Shown: positions 26,462-34,622 of the stretch, in pieces
Layout of the letters: each line of letters opens with the position of its first letter
Position numbering within the stretch: the first letter of the stretch is position 1
Assembly (NCBI GenBank): GCA_043798715.1
Contig: JAZDOK010000018.1
Coordinates: 1-62,075 of the forward strand
Direction: 5' to 3'
Length of the DNA: 62,075 nucleotides
DNA from: JAZDOK01 sp043798715
GTDB taxonomy: Bacteria > Vulcanimicrobiota > JAZDOK01
The notes under the pieces: model-generated
Seen by the model: the letters and a program-made list of their open reading frames with translations, nothing else
Told to the model about the DNA's origin: nothing
Database searches by the model: none
Position numbers and translations under genes: made by a program

Positions 26462-27376
26462 CTACAAAAGTTCCATGCTCGAACGTGTTTTCTGCATGAT
26501 GATCAGGCCGGGTTTAAGAGCCTGAGAGGGGATGTCCATCACAAAATTTATCTTCGTATCCATCTCTACGGAGGATTTGACGACTTTGCCCTCACGTAAA
26601 GCAAAATAAAGAGCACCCTTGCCGGTACCGCCGCCGCCGCCCTCTCCCCGTAATGAAGCCAGGGCTTTCAGGGAAAATTTGACTTCAGTCAGCGTGCCGA
26701 TCCGGGCGCATTCATAGGAACCAACTTTCTCTAAACCCTCAAATGTATAGACGGTCTTTATGTTCATGAGCATAGCCGCGCCGCCGCCCTCAACCGGAAC
26801 TTCCCCCTCCTGGGTCCAGGAATTCCCAATCCTGATCCTCTTGTCGGGAAGCTGTGGATTCAGATAGCGGAAAGTCTCCTTGAGATCGAGCCCCTGGCCT
26901 CCCGGAATTCCCTGCAGACCCTCAATATCGGTAACCTCGCCCTTGGCGTTCATCTTCATGTTAATCGTCCGGCCCTGCAGGGGGCTGGGCAGGTTCTGCT
27001 GTGCAGGCATATCACCCTGTTGAAAAGACTGTCTGGCCGTATCATATTTCAAATCCATCGCAACTTCGCCTTCGGGAGAAACTTCCACTATTTTCATACG
27101 GATAAGGTTGTCCTGGGAGATCGTCATCTGCTTGAGCGAATTTAAGGCGGGTACCCGCTGAAAGGCCTCCGCCGGGAAATTCTTGAGTTCTGTCTTCATC
27201 TGGATTTCATTCCTGATCCGGTAGCGATTTTCTTCGCCCGGCTTGAAGACGAACTTCAGATGGGTTCCGGTGACCGTAATGACGACCTTTTGGATCCCGG
27301 GCCAGAGAAGGAGGAGGGCGAGGCCCAGAACAAAGACCAGGGCTAACCCCAATAGAATTTTAGCAGTTTTTTTCAC
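26462..27376 (-). CDS. Membrane-anchored extracytoplasmic protein of unknown function (DUF6263-like)
   Basis: 304 residues. A single N-terminal TM helix (LGLALVFVLGLALLLLWPG) is followed by a beta-rich domain with FKPGEENRYRIRNEIQMKTEL, an NMKMNAKGEVTDIEG strand and RIRIGNSWTQEGEVPVEGG. This pattern resembles DUF6263-type proteins, which have no known function; the family name is a tentative match. It is the first gene of the etfBA-oxidoreductase-resB-ccsA run (17 nt before etfB), so it may be expressed with the electron-transfer proteins, though nothing in it suggests redox chemistry. Confidence 0.6.
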   Translation of the reverse strand: MKKTAKILLGLALVFVLGLALLLLWPGIQKVVITVTGTHLKFVFKPGEENRYRIRNEIQMKTELKNFPAEAFQRVPALNSLKQMTISQDNLIRMKIVEVSPEGEVAMDLKYDTARQSFQQGDMPAQQNLPSPLQGRTINMKMNAKGEVTDIEGLQGIPGGQGLDLKETFRYLNPQLPDKRIRIGNSWTQEGEVPVEGGGAAMLMNIKTVYTFEGLEKVGSYECARIGTLTEVKFSLKALASLRGEGGGGGTGKGALYFALREGKVVKSSVEMDTKINFVMDIPSQALKPGLIIMQKTRSSMELL

Positions 27377-27477
27377 GTTTTTTCTCCTTTATTAAATAAG
27401 GTTTTCAGGCTTGGGCTTGTTTCGAGAAAGACCCTGGTGAATCCTTCAGCCGGGGCCGGAAGGGTCGCGGATAACGT

Positions 27478-27542
27478 CTTCCAGCAGGCGTGAATTTTCA
27501 CAATTCAGATAAACCGATTTCCCTGCCTGCCCAAGAAGGAAG
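27478..27542 (+). promoter_or_regulatory. Structured leader upstream of trpS
   Basis: Three nested inverted repeats in the trpS 5' region: CTTCC (27478-27482) with GGAAG (27538-27542); GCAGGC (27484-27489) with GCCTGC (27525-27530); and TGAATT (27491-27496) with AATTCA (27502-27507), loop TTCAC. They can fold into one branched hairpin ending about 55 nt before the start codon. It could be an attenuator or autoregulatory site, or chance pairing. Confidence 0.35.
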
Positions 27543-27596
27543 TTTTCATCCTGTCACAAACTATCTATAACCGATTATTTGCACGAAGGAGACGGC

Positions 27597-28631
27597 ATGG
27601 AAAAGAAAAGATCAAGAGTTTTTTCCGGAATCCAGCCCACGGGCGAAATCCACCTGGGGAATTACCTGGGAGCCATCCGGAACTGGGTCGGAATTCTGAA
27701 CCGGTACGAATGTATATTCTGCATCGTGGACTACCACGCCGCAACGATCGAATACGACCCGAAGGAAATGCCCCGGCGTATATTTGAGGCGGCCCTCGAT
27801 AATATCGCAGCCGGCCTCGACCCCTCCCAATGCACTCTTTTTGTCCAGTCGCATGTTCCGGAGCACACCGAACTGTGCTGGGTTCTCAACACCGTGACTC
27901 CCATAGGCGAGCTGGAGAGGATGATTCAATTCAAGGAAAAATCAAGGCAGAATGAGCAGAACATCAATACGGGACTTTTTGATTACCCGGTACTGCAAAC
28001 CGCCGATATTATTCTCTACAAGGCGACCCACGTCCCGGTTGGAGAAGACCAGGTTCAGCACGTAGAGCTGGCCCGGGAAATCGTGAGGAAATTCAATAAC
28101 CGCTACGGAGAGATCTTCCCCGAGCCCGAGGTGATCCTCTCCCCCACCCCGCGCCTGATGGGCCTGGACGGGAAATCCAAGATGTCCAAGTCGAAGGGAA
28201 ACACCATCTCGCTCATGGAGACGAAAGAGACCCTATGGCAGAAGCTCTCGACCGCTTTCACGGATGAATCTCGCCTCAGGCGCTCCGACCCGGGACACCC
28301 GGAGATATGCAACCTCTTCACCATCCACAAGAGCCTGACGGCTGAGGAGAAAGTCCGGGAAATCGAGGAAGCCTGCCGCACCGCCGCCATCGGCTGCGTG
28401 GACTGCAAGAAAATCCTCCTGGAAAGCCTCTGGAGGGAATTTGAACCCATCCAGGAGAGGAAACGGGAACTCCTGCAGAATCCTGATTTTGTCCTCAAGG
28501 TGCTGGATGAGGGCGCCCGCCGCTGTAAAGAAATCGCCGGGACCACCATGCGGGAAGTCCGGGAGGCCATGGGTCTCTCGCGGGATCTGATTTCAAGGAC
28601 GGCTCCAAGTGTCGAAATTAAAACGTGTTAA
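27597..28631 (+). CDS. trpS: Tryptophanyl-tRNA synthetase
   Basis: Class Ic synthetase that charges tRNA-Trp. HIGH-type motif in SGIQPTGEIHLGNYLGA, KMSKS motif in SKMSKSKGNTISL near residue 195, and the tryptophan-pocket strand VDYHAATIEYDP. The family's usual length is 330-350 aa; here 344. The frame also opens at a TTG at 27579, but the ATG at 27597 has AAGGAG 5-6 nt upstream and gives the normal N-terminus. It diverges from the minus-strand membrane-protein/etf operon across a 220-nt region. Confidence 0.97.
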   Translation: MEKKRSRVFSGIQPTGEIHLGNYLGAIRNWVGILNRYECIFCIVDYHAATIEYDPKEMPRRIFEAALDNIAAGLDPSQCTLFVQSHVPEHTELCWVLNTVTPIGELERMIQFKEKSRQNEQNINTGLFDYPVLQTADIILYKATHVPVGEDQVQHVELAREIVRKFNNRYGEIFPEPEVILSPTPRLMGLDGKSKMSKSKGNTISLMETKETLWQKLSTAFTDESRLRRSDPGHPEICNLFTIHKSLTAEEKVREIEEACRTAAIGCVDCKKILLESLWREFEPIQERKRELLQNPDFVLKVLDEGARRCKEIAGTTMREVREAMGLSRDLISRTAPSVEIKTC

Positions 28632-28693
28632 CCCGGCAGCGTTTTACAGGAAATCCCGAAAAGCACTGAACTAAAACCCGGCCACGTTTTAAT
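28617..28693. repeat. Inverted repeat flanking the gap between convergent genes
   Basis: ATTAAAACGTG (28617-28627) and CACGTTTTAAT (28683-28693) are perfect 11-bp inverted repeats separated by 55 nt, spanning the trpS stop and the stop of the convergent membrane-protein gene. It may act as a bidirectional terminator or mRNA 3' end protector; no U tract is seen. Confidence 0.35.
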
Positions 28694-30314
28694 GCGTTTT
28701 GCGGGACGGCTTCTCAGTCAATCGAATCAACCGGGCATCCTCATTCAAACTTATATATGGCTTGAAAGAAAAATTATCTCTCAAATATCTGCGCAGCAAT
28801 GGAAGGTCCAATCCCTGCTGGGCAGCCAACGAATCGTAATCATTAGTTATCAGATGCGGGGAATAGAGGAAAACCCTCTGCCGGCCGACCCGTGAGCGGA
28901 GTTCGCGCATTAGTTCCGGGTACTTTTCAGGCCTTGGTTTCCAGTCCATGAAATTGGCGACCTCAACAACTTCGCACCTTGCGAAGTAAAGAAAATTCAC
29001 GCCATCATTCGTGACCCCTAATGCGACGACACAATCTTTTTCCAGAAGATTGTTTTTGAAGTACATTACCTTTGATAATTCTTCATTACTGGTAATCAGG
29101 GAACTTCTGTAAATCCAGTTGCTGAAATTTGCGTAAAAATTCAGGACGAGCAAAAGGCCGATTACAAGAGAAACCAGGAATTTCCATTTCAAGCCCAACA
29201 TGGATTTCAGTGCCCCGGCAGACAATCCTAAAAGAATAAAGAGAGGAATGGCCGTCACAATAATGAAAGGATGGCCCGGATCCAGAATTATGAAAGCCGC
29301 GGAAGAGCAGAGGAACCAGAGAATGCAGAGGGTGACTTCGTAAAAATGTTCCTTCATCAGCCTCTTCATGGTTATGGCGAGCAACAGGATGAAGACAACA
29401 AGAATGAAGCGGGAATCATAGAGTATATGGTAAAAAGAAATGTTCCCAAATACAATCGAAGACATCAGGCTGGAGCAGAAGACAGCCACCTTATGCATAT
29501 AAAACGACAGGGTTGTGTTGAAATTCTGATACTCGAGACGCCTCAGGATATAGCCGCTCATTTCATAGTGGAAAAATCCGGAGAACCTGCCCGTATTATC
29601 TCTGACAATCAGATAAATACCGTAAAAAATCGCCAGAAACGAGCCCGCCAGGGATATCAGGTAATAAAGGATATTCAGGGCCTTTTTCCTGAAAGGGTTG
29701 CTGTCAAGAAAAAAGCTTGCCAGAACAACTGGAATAAAAACAATTCCCGTGACGTGAAAAAAATATCCCAGTGCGTTCAAGATTCCAAGAACAAAGGGAC
29801 TATACCTTGCGCGGCGCCCCAGGAAGAGATAACAGAAATTCAAGAGGAAGACCAGGATGTCTACCGGATAGTTCCGGATGTTCGTACAAACGAGCCAGAT
29901 TCCTGAGGAAAACGAGAACAAAAGACTCACCAGGAGGGAGACCGGATTTTCTTTGTTCAAGGTCCGGAGGAGCCATAAGAGAACCAGGGCACAGAGACCT
30001 CCGCAAAAGAAATTAAAAAAACGGATGACTCCCAGCGAATCCCCCGGATGCCCGATAACCGACCAGATCTTTATAACAAGCGCAGAAGTGAGACCTCCAA
30101 AAAGACACGTCGCATTCCAGAAGGCAAAATTTGTCGCGCCCGCCAAGCCATAAACTTCCCCCCTGTATGCCTGTATCAGGCCCTCCGAATCAAATTGAGC
30201 AGAGGGAAATAGACCATAGACGACAAAGGGAAGAAACAAAGCAAGGATGGCCGCAGCATACCTTGAAATACGAGACCCCACGCTTTCCACCTTTTTTTGC
30301 GGTTCCGTCAACAT
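28689..30314 (-). CDS. GT-C-like polytopic membrane protein (glycosyltransferase 39-type)
   Basis: Up to 541 residues with about 11 predicted TM helices and a ~100-residue soluble C-terminus. The first extracytoplasmic loop has an acidic patch (FPSAQFDSEGLIQAYRG), as in GT-C enzymes that use lipid-linked sugars. A transfer reaction on the outer face of the membrane is inferred from topology only; donor and acceptor are unknown. The ATG at 30312-30314 lies inside a strong hairpin and has no SD. A GTG at 30281 (VGSRISRYAAA) has AAGGTGG 5 nt before it and may be the real start. It is separated from a similar protein (31079-32806) by a small lipoprotein gene. Confidence 0.65.
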   Translation of the reverse strand: MLTEPQKKVESVGSRISRYAAAILALFLPFVVYGLFPSAQFDSEGLIQAYRGEVYGLAGATNFAFWNATCLFGGLTSALVIKIWSVIGHPGDSLGVIRFFNFFCGGLCALVLLWLLRTLNKENPVSLLVSLLFSFSSGIWLVCTNIRNYPVDILVFLLNFCYLFLGRRARYSPFVLGILNALGYFFHVTGIVFIPVVLASFFLDSNPFRKKALNILYYLISLAGSFLAIFYGIYLIVRDNTGRFSGFFHYEMSGYILRRLEYQNFNTTLSFYMHKVAVFCSSLMSSIVFGNISFYHILYDSRFILVVFILLLAITMKRLMKEHFYEVTLCILWFLCSSAAFIILDPGHPFIIVTAIPLFILLGLSAGALKSMLGLKWKFLVSLVIGLLLVLNFYANFSNWIYRSSLITSNEELSKVMYFKNNLLEKDCVVALGVTNDGVNFLYFARCEVVEVANFMDWKPRPEKYPELMRELRSRVGRQRVFLYSPHLITNDYDSLAAQQGLDLPLLRRYLRDNFSFKPYISLNEDARLIRLTEKPSRKTH

Positions 30315-30344
30315 ACTATCCCGGCCAGAGCCGGGATAGTATGT
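30311..30344 (-). terminator. Perfect 15-bp hairpin between lipoprotein and membrane-protein genes
   Basis: ACATACTATCCCGGC (30311-30325), loop of 4, and its exact complement (30330-30344). It lies just after the stop codon of the lipoprotein gene on the minus strand and encloses the nominal start codon of the next gene. There is no U tract. It could terminate the lipoprotein transcript, stabilise its 3' end, or hide the start codon. Confidence 0.6.
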
Positions 30345-30347
30345 ATC

Positions 30348-30872
30348 TTACTTTGCGTTTGCGTGCTTCAGGACGATCTTGCCTATGTCGCTCGGTTTCA
30401 TCGGATCACTGGGAACATTCATGAGAACTACTTCCTTGAACTTGGGCATGGTAATCACAATTTTATCGTACTTTTTGATCTGAGCCGGCAACGCTGCAGA
30501 AACATTGATATCGAGCAGTTCAAAGCTTCCGTCCTCACCCACAAGAAGATTAGAGCCCGAGGACATTCCGGGGACCTCAAATCCTAAGATAAGCCCTTTG
30601 TACGAAAAGAACTTAATCTCTTTTTGGGTCTTTGGATCCGCTTTGGCAAACTCCAGTTTACCGGCGGGAACAGGGGCTTCAAAGACCAGCATTCCCTTAA
30701 TCCCCTTGAGTGTTTTTTCCTTGGCGATTTTAGCCGGCGATGCACCGGGAGACGCACCGGGAGACACCTGTGTGCCGACCGGAGGCTGGTTGGTGGCGGG
30801 TGGTGTCGCACAGGAGACAACGAAGATAGCGACCAGGAGCAGAACAAAAAACATCGGGAAAACCTTTTTCAT
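30348..30872 (-). CDS. Small lipoprotein of unknown function
   Basis: 174 residues from the ATG at 30872 (AAGGAG 8 nt upstream; an in-frame GTG lies 9 nt further out). Lipobox FVVSCATPP gives a lipid Cys near residue 20. A Pro/Gly/Ser-rich linker with a small repeat (GASPGASPA) follows, then a compact beta-rich domain (GMLVFEAPVPAGKLEF, KFFSYKGLILGFEVPGMSSG, FELLDINVSAALP). No family recognised. It is divergent from the GT-C-like gene at 31079 across about 200 nt, and upstream of the other one, so all three may serve one envelope process. Confidence 0.65.
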   Translation of the reverse strand: MKKVFPMFFVLLLVAIFVVSCATPPATNQPPVGTQVSPGASPGASPAKIAKEKTLKGIKGMLVFEAPVPAGKLEFAKADPKTQKEIKFFSYKGLILGFEVPGMSSGSNLLVGEDGSFELLDINVSAALPAQIKKYDKIVITMPKFKEVVLMNVPSDPMKPSDIGKIVLKHANAK

Positions 30873-31017
30873 GCATATCACTCCTTTTTAATAATATAGT
30901 ACAGTATTTGCCGCTCTCCTTAAAACTCCTTCTGAAAAATATGTAAAAATCGATTGCCTTTTCTCTCTTTTCACCCCGCTCTTTTCATACTCGACGGGAA
31001 ACACCTGTCGAAAGGAG

Positions 31018-31046
31018 CTGAACTTAAGGAATCGAATACCTATAAT
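31018..31046 (+). promoter_or_regulatory. Sigma-70-like promoter of the GT-C-like gene
   Basis: CTGAAC at 31018-31023 and a consensus TATAAT at 31041-31046 with 17-nt spacing, about 33 nt upstream of the ATG at 31079. By consensus only. Confidence 0.5.
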
Positions 31047-31078
31047 TACTACGTGATTAAAGGAAGAGAAACGCTGAA

Positions 31079-32806
31079 ATGTCAAAAAAGATCGGAATAG
31101 CAGCCGCCGCCGGGGGCGGAGAACCTGCCAAGACAGAGAATGTCAAGAGCGCTTCCATGGCGCAGGACCGCAGAAGAACCGCATGGATTTTCTGCGGACT
31201 CACTGTAATTTTCACCGTGGCCACGAGACTTTTTCTCTTCCCCACTCAGTATCTGAGTGAATCATTCCGAAATACCTACTATATCGAGAAAGCGATCCAG
31301 GATCCTGAGGGATGGTTTGGTCAGCATCTCTTATCATTCGGACATGTCATGATGAGCGTTCTTTATTATGGGGTTGCCCGGGTTTTATACTTCATGGGCT
31401 ATACGGGGAGGCTCCTTTTCCCGCTGCAGATCGTAAGCGCTCTCTTCAGCCTGCTGGCGGTACTCATATTGTACTGGCTCCTGGTAAGGGCCTTCGGAGA
31501 GCCGCTGCCGGCCTTTCTTCTTGCAGGTATTTTTTCCATCGGCTACGGTTTCTGGTTCTGGAGCGGTCAGGTGAAAACCTATACTGCGAGCACATTCTTT
31601 CTTCTGCTGGCCGTATATCTGATTTTTTCCCGTACTTCCCGGTGGTTTGTCCTGGGAGCGGCTTTGGCTTCAGCCCTGGCGATAAGCTTTTTCATGGGTG
31701 CCGTTCCCATAGTCCCTGTTGTTATCCTCTGTCTTTTTTTCCGGGGCGAGCGCTGGAGTCAATCCGTAAAGGACGCCGCTATCTATCTTCTGGCGACAGT
31801 GGTCTGCATCACCGCTTTGTACCTGGTGGTTTTCATTACCGTCACCGGTTTTATTCCACGGTCCATTAACGGGTTGTTTGGAGCCGTCTCGGATTTCAGG
31901 CAGGTACTCTCGCCAGGAGCTATTCCGGGCGGCATTTCTTTTCTTTTTCCGGAGGGCTCCGTCACTTTCTCAGGACAATTGTGGCTGCTGCTCAGATGTA
32001 TCGTTTCCCAGACTCTGTCACCCATGAACAACGTTCAAGGATGGCCCGATTACACAATATATGATACGGCGACAGTGGCGCTTGGTCTGAACAACCGGCT
32101 CAATTTACTGTTTCTCTGCGGGATGGCGCTGGTGCTGCTCTACTGGGGAATAAAGACCCGTTTTCAAACGCCATCACGGGGACGATGGTTTCTGTGCGCT
32201 CTTGTATGGCTGGCGTGTTTCAGCGGTACTTTTTTTATGATGGATGCCGCCCATGTTTTTGTCTACATCTGTGCCCTGGGGCTTTTCTTTATGCTCGGAG
32301 CCGCATCTTCCCGTCCCGCCTGGGTGATCCTGGGTCTCATTCTTGCCGGTCTTCTTTGGACCAATACTCAGCAGGTGGCGGCGGGGCACCGGCCCGATGA
32401 TTACCTAGTTAAGTGCCGGAGCCTGGAAGGGATAGTCCGTCGCCATGACTGGTTTTTATGCGGGACCATCGGGCGCGGTTATTGCGAGCCGGATTGGAGC
32501 ATCCGATACATATTTCTGGCAAGGGATATCCGAATTGATGAAGGGGATGCCGTCCAGCTTTGCCAGGGTCGGTTCCCACCAAGCTTAACGGAAAAAATGA
32601 AGGAAGCATGGCGAAAAGGAGGAAAAGTTTTTCTCAATACCACCTTATTGCAGGCGTGTCTGCCCGAGGAGTCCCGGTCGGCATTCTGGCGCGATCTGCG
32701 GGCGCAATGCTCGGTGCGGCCGGCATTCCGCTTCCCTGATTCCAATATTTACCCGAATCATCCGGTGGAGGACTACGTCGAACTGAGTGCTAAGGCTAAA
32801 CGATAG
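31079..32806 (+). CDS. GT-C-like polytopic membrane protein
   Basis: 575 residues. A short cytoplasmic N-terminus is followed by about 10-11 TM helices (AWIFCGLTVIFTVATRLFLF, LLFPLQIVSALFSLLAVLILYW, FLLAGIFSIGYGFWFWSGQ and others) and a soluble C-terminal ~170 residues. Topology matches DUF2723/GT39-type membrane glycosyltransferases; the WFWSGQVKTYTAS segment after TM3 is typical of that group. A role in protein or lipid glycosylation at the periplasmic face is inferred. SD AAGGAAG lies about 15 nt before the ATG, longer than usual. It ends at a perfect bidirectional terminator shared with the SPFH gene. Confidence 0.65.
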   Translation: MSKKIGIAAAAGGGEPAKTENVKSASMAQDRRRTAWIFCGLTVIFTVATRLFLFPTQYLSESFRNTYYIEKAIQDPEGWFGQHLLSFGHVMMSVLYYGVARVLYFMGYTGRLLFPLQIVSALFSLLAVLILYWLLVRAFGEPLPAFLLAGIFSIGYGFWFWSGQVKTYTASTFFLLLAVYLIFSRTSRWFVLGAALASALAISFFMGAVPIVPVVILCLFFRGERWSQSVKDAAIYLLATVVCITALYLVVFITVTGFIPRSINGLFGAVSDFRQVLSPGAIPGGISFLFPEGSVTFSGQLWLLLRCIVSQTLSPMNNVQGWPDYTIYDTATVALGLNNRLNLLFLCGMALVLLYWGIKTRFQTPSRGRWFLCALVWLACFSGTFFMMDAAHVFVYICALGLFFMLGAASSRPAWVILGLILAGLLWTNTQQVAAGHRPDDYLVKCRSLEGIVRRHDWFLCGTIGRGYCEPDWSIRYIFLARDIRIDEGDAVQLCQGRFPPSLTEKMKEAWRKGGKVFLNTTLLQACLPEESRSAFWRDLRAQCSVRPAFRFPDSNIYPNHPVEDYVELSAKAKR

Positions 32807-32838
32807 CGAATACCATAATAAACTATTCCAACTGCACG

Positions 32839-32876
32839 AATGAGGCGGTTGAGCCTTAAGGCTCAACCGCCTCATT
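32839..32876. terminator. Perfect 38-bp palindrome, bidirectional terminator
   Basis: A fully symmetrical sequence: 19 nt starting AATGAGGCGG (32839) followed directly by its exact reverse complement ending at 32876. It lies between the convergent genes 31079-32806 and 32903-34108, with short A/T runs outside the stem on both sides. It would form a 17-bp stem with a tetraloop on either strand. Confidence 0.8.
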
Positions 32877-32902
32877 TAAAATACAATTCTTCCGTGAATG
32901 CT

Positions 32903-34108
32903 TTACGGCTTCTGGCTCTGGCTCTGGTGGCCGCATTTGGGGCAGAAGCGGGAGCCGGGGCGCATCTTTTCGCCGCAGTAGAGGCAGTTTCCGGCGCCCA
33001 CCTCTTTCACGCCGCTCATCGGTTGAGGCGCCATGCCATCCTCGTTTAGCCGGGCGAGCACGTCTGCGGAACTCTGAGTGTCGTGCTTTTCATGGGCCGG
33101 TGCAAGAGGCGCCTCGGGGGTCAGCGGCGCTACGGAGGTCGGCGCCCAGGGGGTCTTCCCGAAGTCATAGCCCAAAAGCCCGCCCAGGGCGGCCGGGGCC
33201 AGGGCATTCCCGCTCTCCAGGAGTTTCGGCAGGTCAAAGGTCATGATCCACTTATTGGAGGGGGACTGAAAGACCTTCGGGAGGGCGTCGGTGAGGTAGA
33301 GGTAGGAGACGATGCTGGAATCCACCTTTCCCTCGTGGATGGAGTTAAGGACGTTTATAATAGCCTGGGCTCTTCCTTCGGCCACGGCGATCTGGGAGTA
33401 TCTATCGCCATCGGCGACGCGCATCTTGGCGGTCATTTCGCCCTCGGCCTTGAGAATGGACGACTGCTTGTCCCCTTCGGCCACCGCGATGGTGGAATTT
33501 CTCTTCCCTTCAGCCTCCAGGATCATCGCGCGCTTGAGCTGCTCGGCGGTCTTCTGGCGGTGCATGGCCTCCTGGATATCCCGGGGAGGATCCACCCTTT
33601 TGACCTCAACCTTGGTCACCTTGGTTCCCCACTTGTCGGAGTACTTGTCCATGTCGTCCCGAAGCTTGGTGTTGATGATCTCGCGGGAGACGAGAGCCTC
33701 GTCCACCGTGAGGGTTCCGACGATGTTTCGGAGACCCGGCTCGGCCAGGTTGAGGATGGCTCCTCCGACGTTGGCCACTTCGTAGAGGGCCCGCGCCGGA
33801 TCCACGACCTGGAAGAAGATGACCGCATCGACCTCGAGTACCACGTTATCCTTGGTTATCACCTTGGCGGGCGGAATCTCTGTATAGTTCTCGCGGAGGT
33901 CCATCAGCGTCACCCGGTCAACCCAGGGCCAGATTAGCGGGAAGTAGTAAAAGCCGGGCTCCAGAGTGCCCTTGAAGCGGCCGAAGCGCTCATGGAGGCC
34001 CTTCTGAAAGGGTCTGATCCAGACGAAACAGCTCCGGACAAGCGAAAAGAATATTATGAAGAGGACGATGACGGAAAAGATGAGGATGACGCTTAATACA
34101 CTCGACAT
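32903..34108 (-). CDS. SPFH/band-7 (stomatin, QmcA-like) protein with C-terminal zinc ribbon
   Basis: 401 residues. N-terminal TM helix (about 5-28), then a stomatin/PHB domain (VDRVTLMDLRENYTEIPPAKVITKDNV, DPARALYEVANV, IVGTLTVDEALVSREIIN, KVEVKRVDPPRDIQEAM). A long Ala/Glu/Gly-rich coiled coil (AEGKRNSTIAVAEGDKQ...) follows. Such proteins oligomerise in membranes and often guard FtsH-type proteases or organise lipid domains. The C-terminus adds a linker and a double-CxxC zinc ribbon (CLYCGEKMRPGSRFCPKC), not present in classic QmcA. The partner NfeD-like gene is 59 nt upstream. Confidence 0.92.
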   Translation of the reverse strand: MSSVLSVILIFSVIVLFIIFFSLVRSCFVWIRPFQKGLHERFGRFKGTLEPGFYYFPLIWPWVDRVTLMDLRENYTEIPPAKVITKDNVVLEVDAVIFFQVVDPARALYEVANVGGAILNLAEPGLRNIVGTLTVDEALVSREIINTKLRDDMDKYSDKWGTKVTKVEVKRVDPPRDIQEAMHRQKTAEQLKRAMILEAEGKRNSTIAVAEGDKQSSILKAEGEMTAKMRVADGDRYSQIAVAEGRAQAIINVLNSIHEGKVDSSIVSYLYLTDALPKVFQSPSNKWIMTFDLPKLLESGNALAPAALGGLLGYDFGKTPWAPTSVAPLTPEAPLAPAHEKHDTQSSADVLARLNEDGMAPQPMSGVKEVGAGNCLYCGEKMRPGSRFCPKCGHQSQSQKP

Positions 34109-34167
34109 GGAAGAGCCCTCCTTTTAAAATTAAGTCTATGTAATAGTAAGTTTCACGCGGTTGTTAT

Positions 34168-34605
34168 TTATGCTTTTTTAACCATGGCCGTCACACCCCG
34201 GAGTGATTCCACGACGACCTCCGAGCCTTCCTCTATCTCCTCATCGGCCCGGGCCGTCCAGGTCTCGTTTTCGACCCTGATTTTCCCGCTGCCCCTGACC
34301 GGGTCGATTTTTTCGGTTACGATGGCGGATTTCCCGGCCAGGGCGGCCGAACCGACCTGGATATTGTTGAAAGTCGAGGTCTTGCGGTAAAAGAGGTAAA
34401 AGAGAACGGAGGAACCAAAAAGCGCGGCAACGGCGGCCACCGAAAAGGCCTTCCAGAAAAAAGCCTTCCAGATAAGCCCGGCAATGCCCCCCAGAAACAG
34501 CGACGTTCCCAGCACCCCAAGATAGATCCCCGGAGAGGCCAGTTCCAGCATGAGAAGAATAATTCCGGCGGCGGCTATGAGGATTCCCAGCAACTGTTGA
34601 TTCAT
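34168..34605 (-). CDS. NfeD-like membrane protein (short form)
   Basis: 145 residues. Three to four TM helices (LLGILIAAAGIILLMLELA, GVLGTSLFLGGIAGLIW, VAAVAALFGSSVLFYLF) followed by a soluble OB-fold-like domain (GKSAIVTEKIDPVRGSGKIRVENETWTA...). This is the short NfeD/YbbJ type, which pairs with SPFH proteins. Gene order matches (NfeD then stomatin on the minus strand), so the two probably form one membrane complex. Confidence 0.9.
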   Translation of the reverse strand: MNQQLLGILIAAAGIILLMLELASPGIYLGVLGTSLFLGGIAGLIWKAFFWKAFSVAAVAALFGSSVLFYLFYRKTSTFNNIQVGSAALAGKSAIVTEKIDPVRGSGKIRVENETWTARADEEIEEGSEVVVESLRGVTAMVKKA

Positions 34606-34622
34606 GGCGGCCCTCCTCGAAG

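Noticed and set aside
33083..33937. Plus-strand open frame (284 codons) opposite the SPFH gene
   Set aside because: Shadow of the stomatin-like gene; no RBS or domain.
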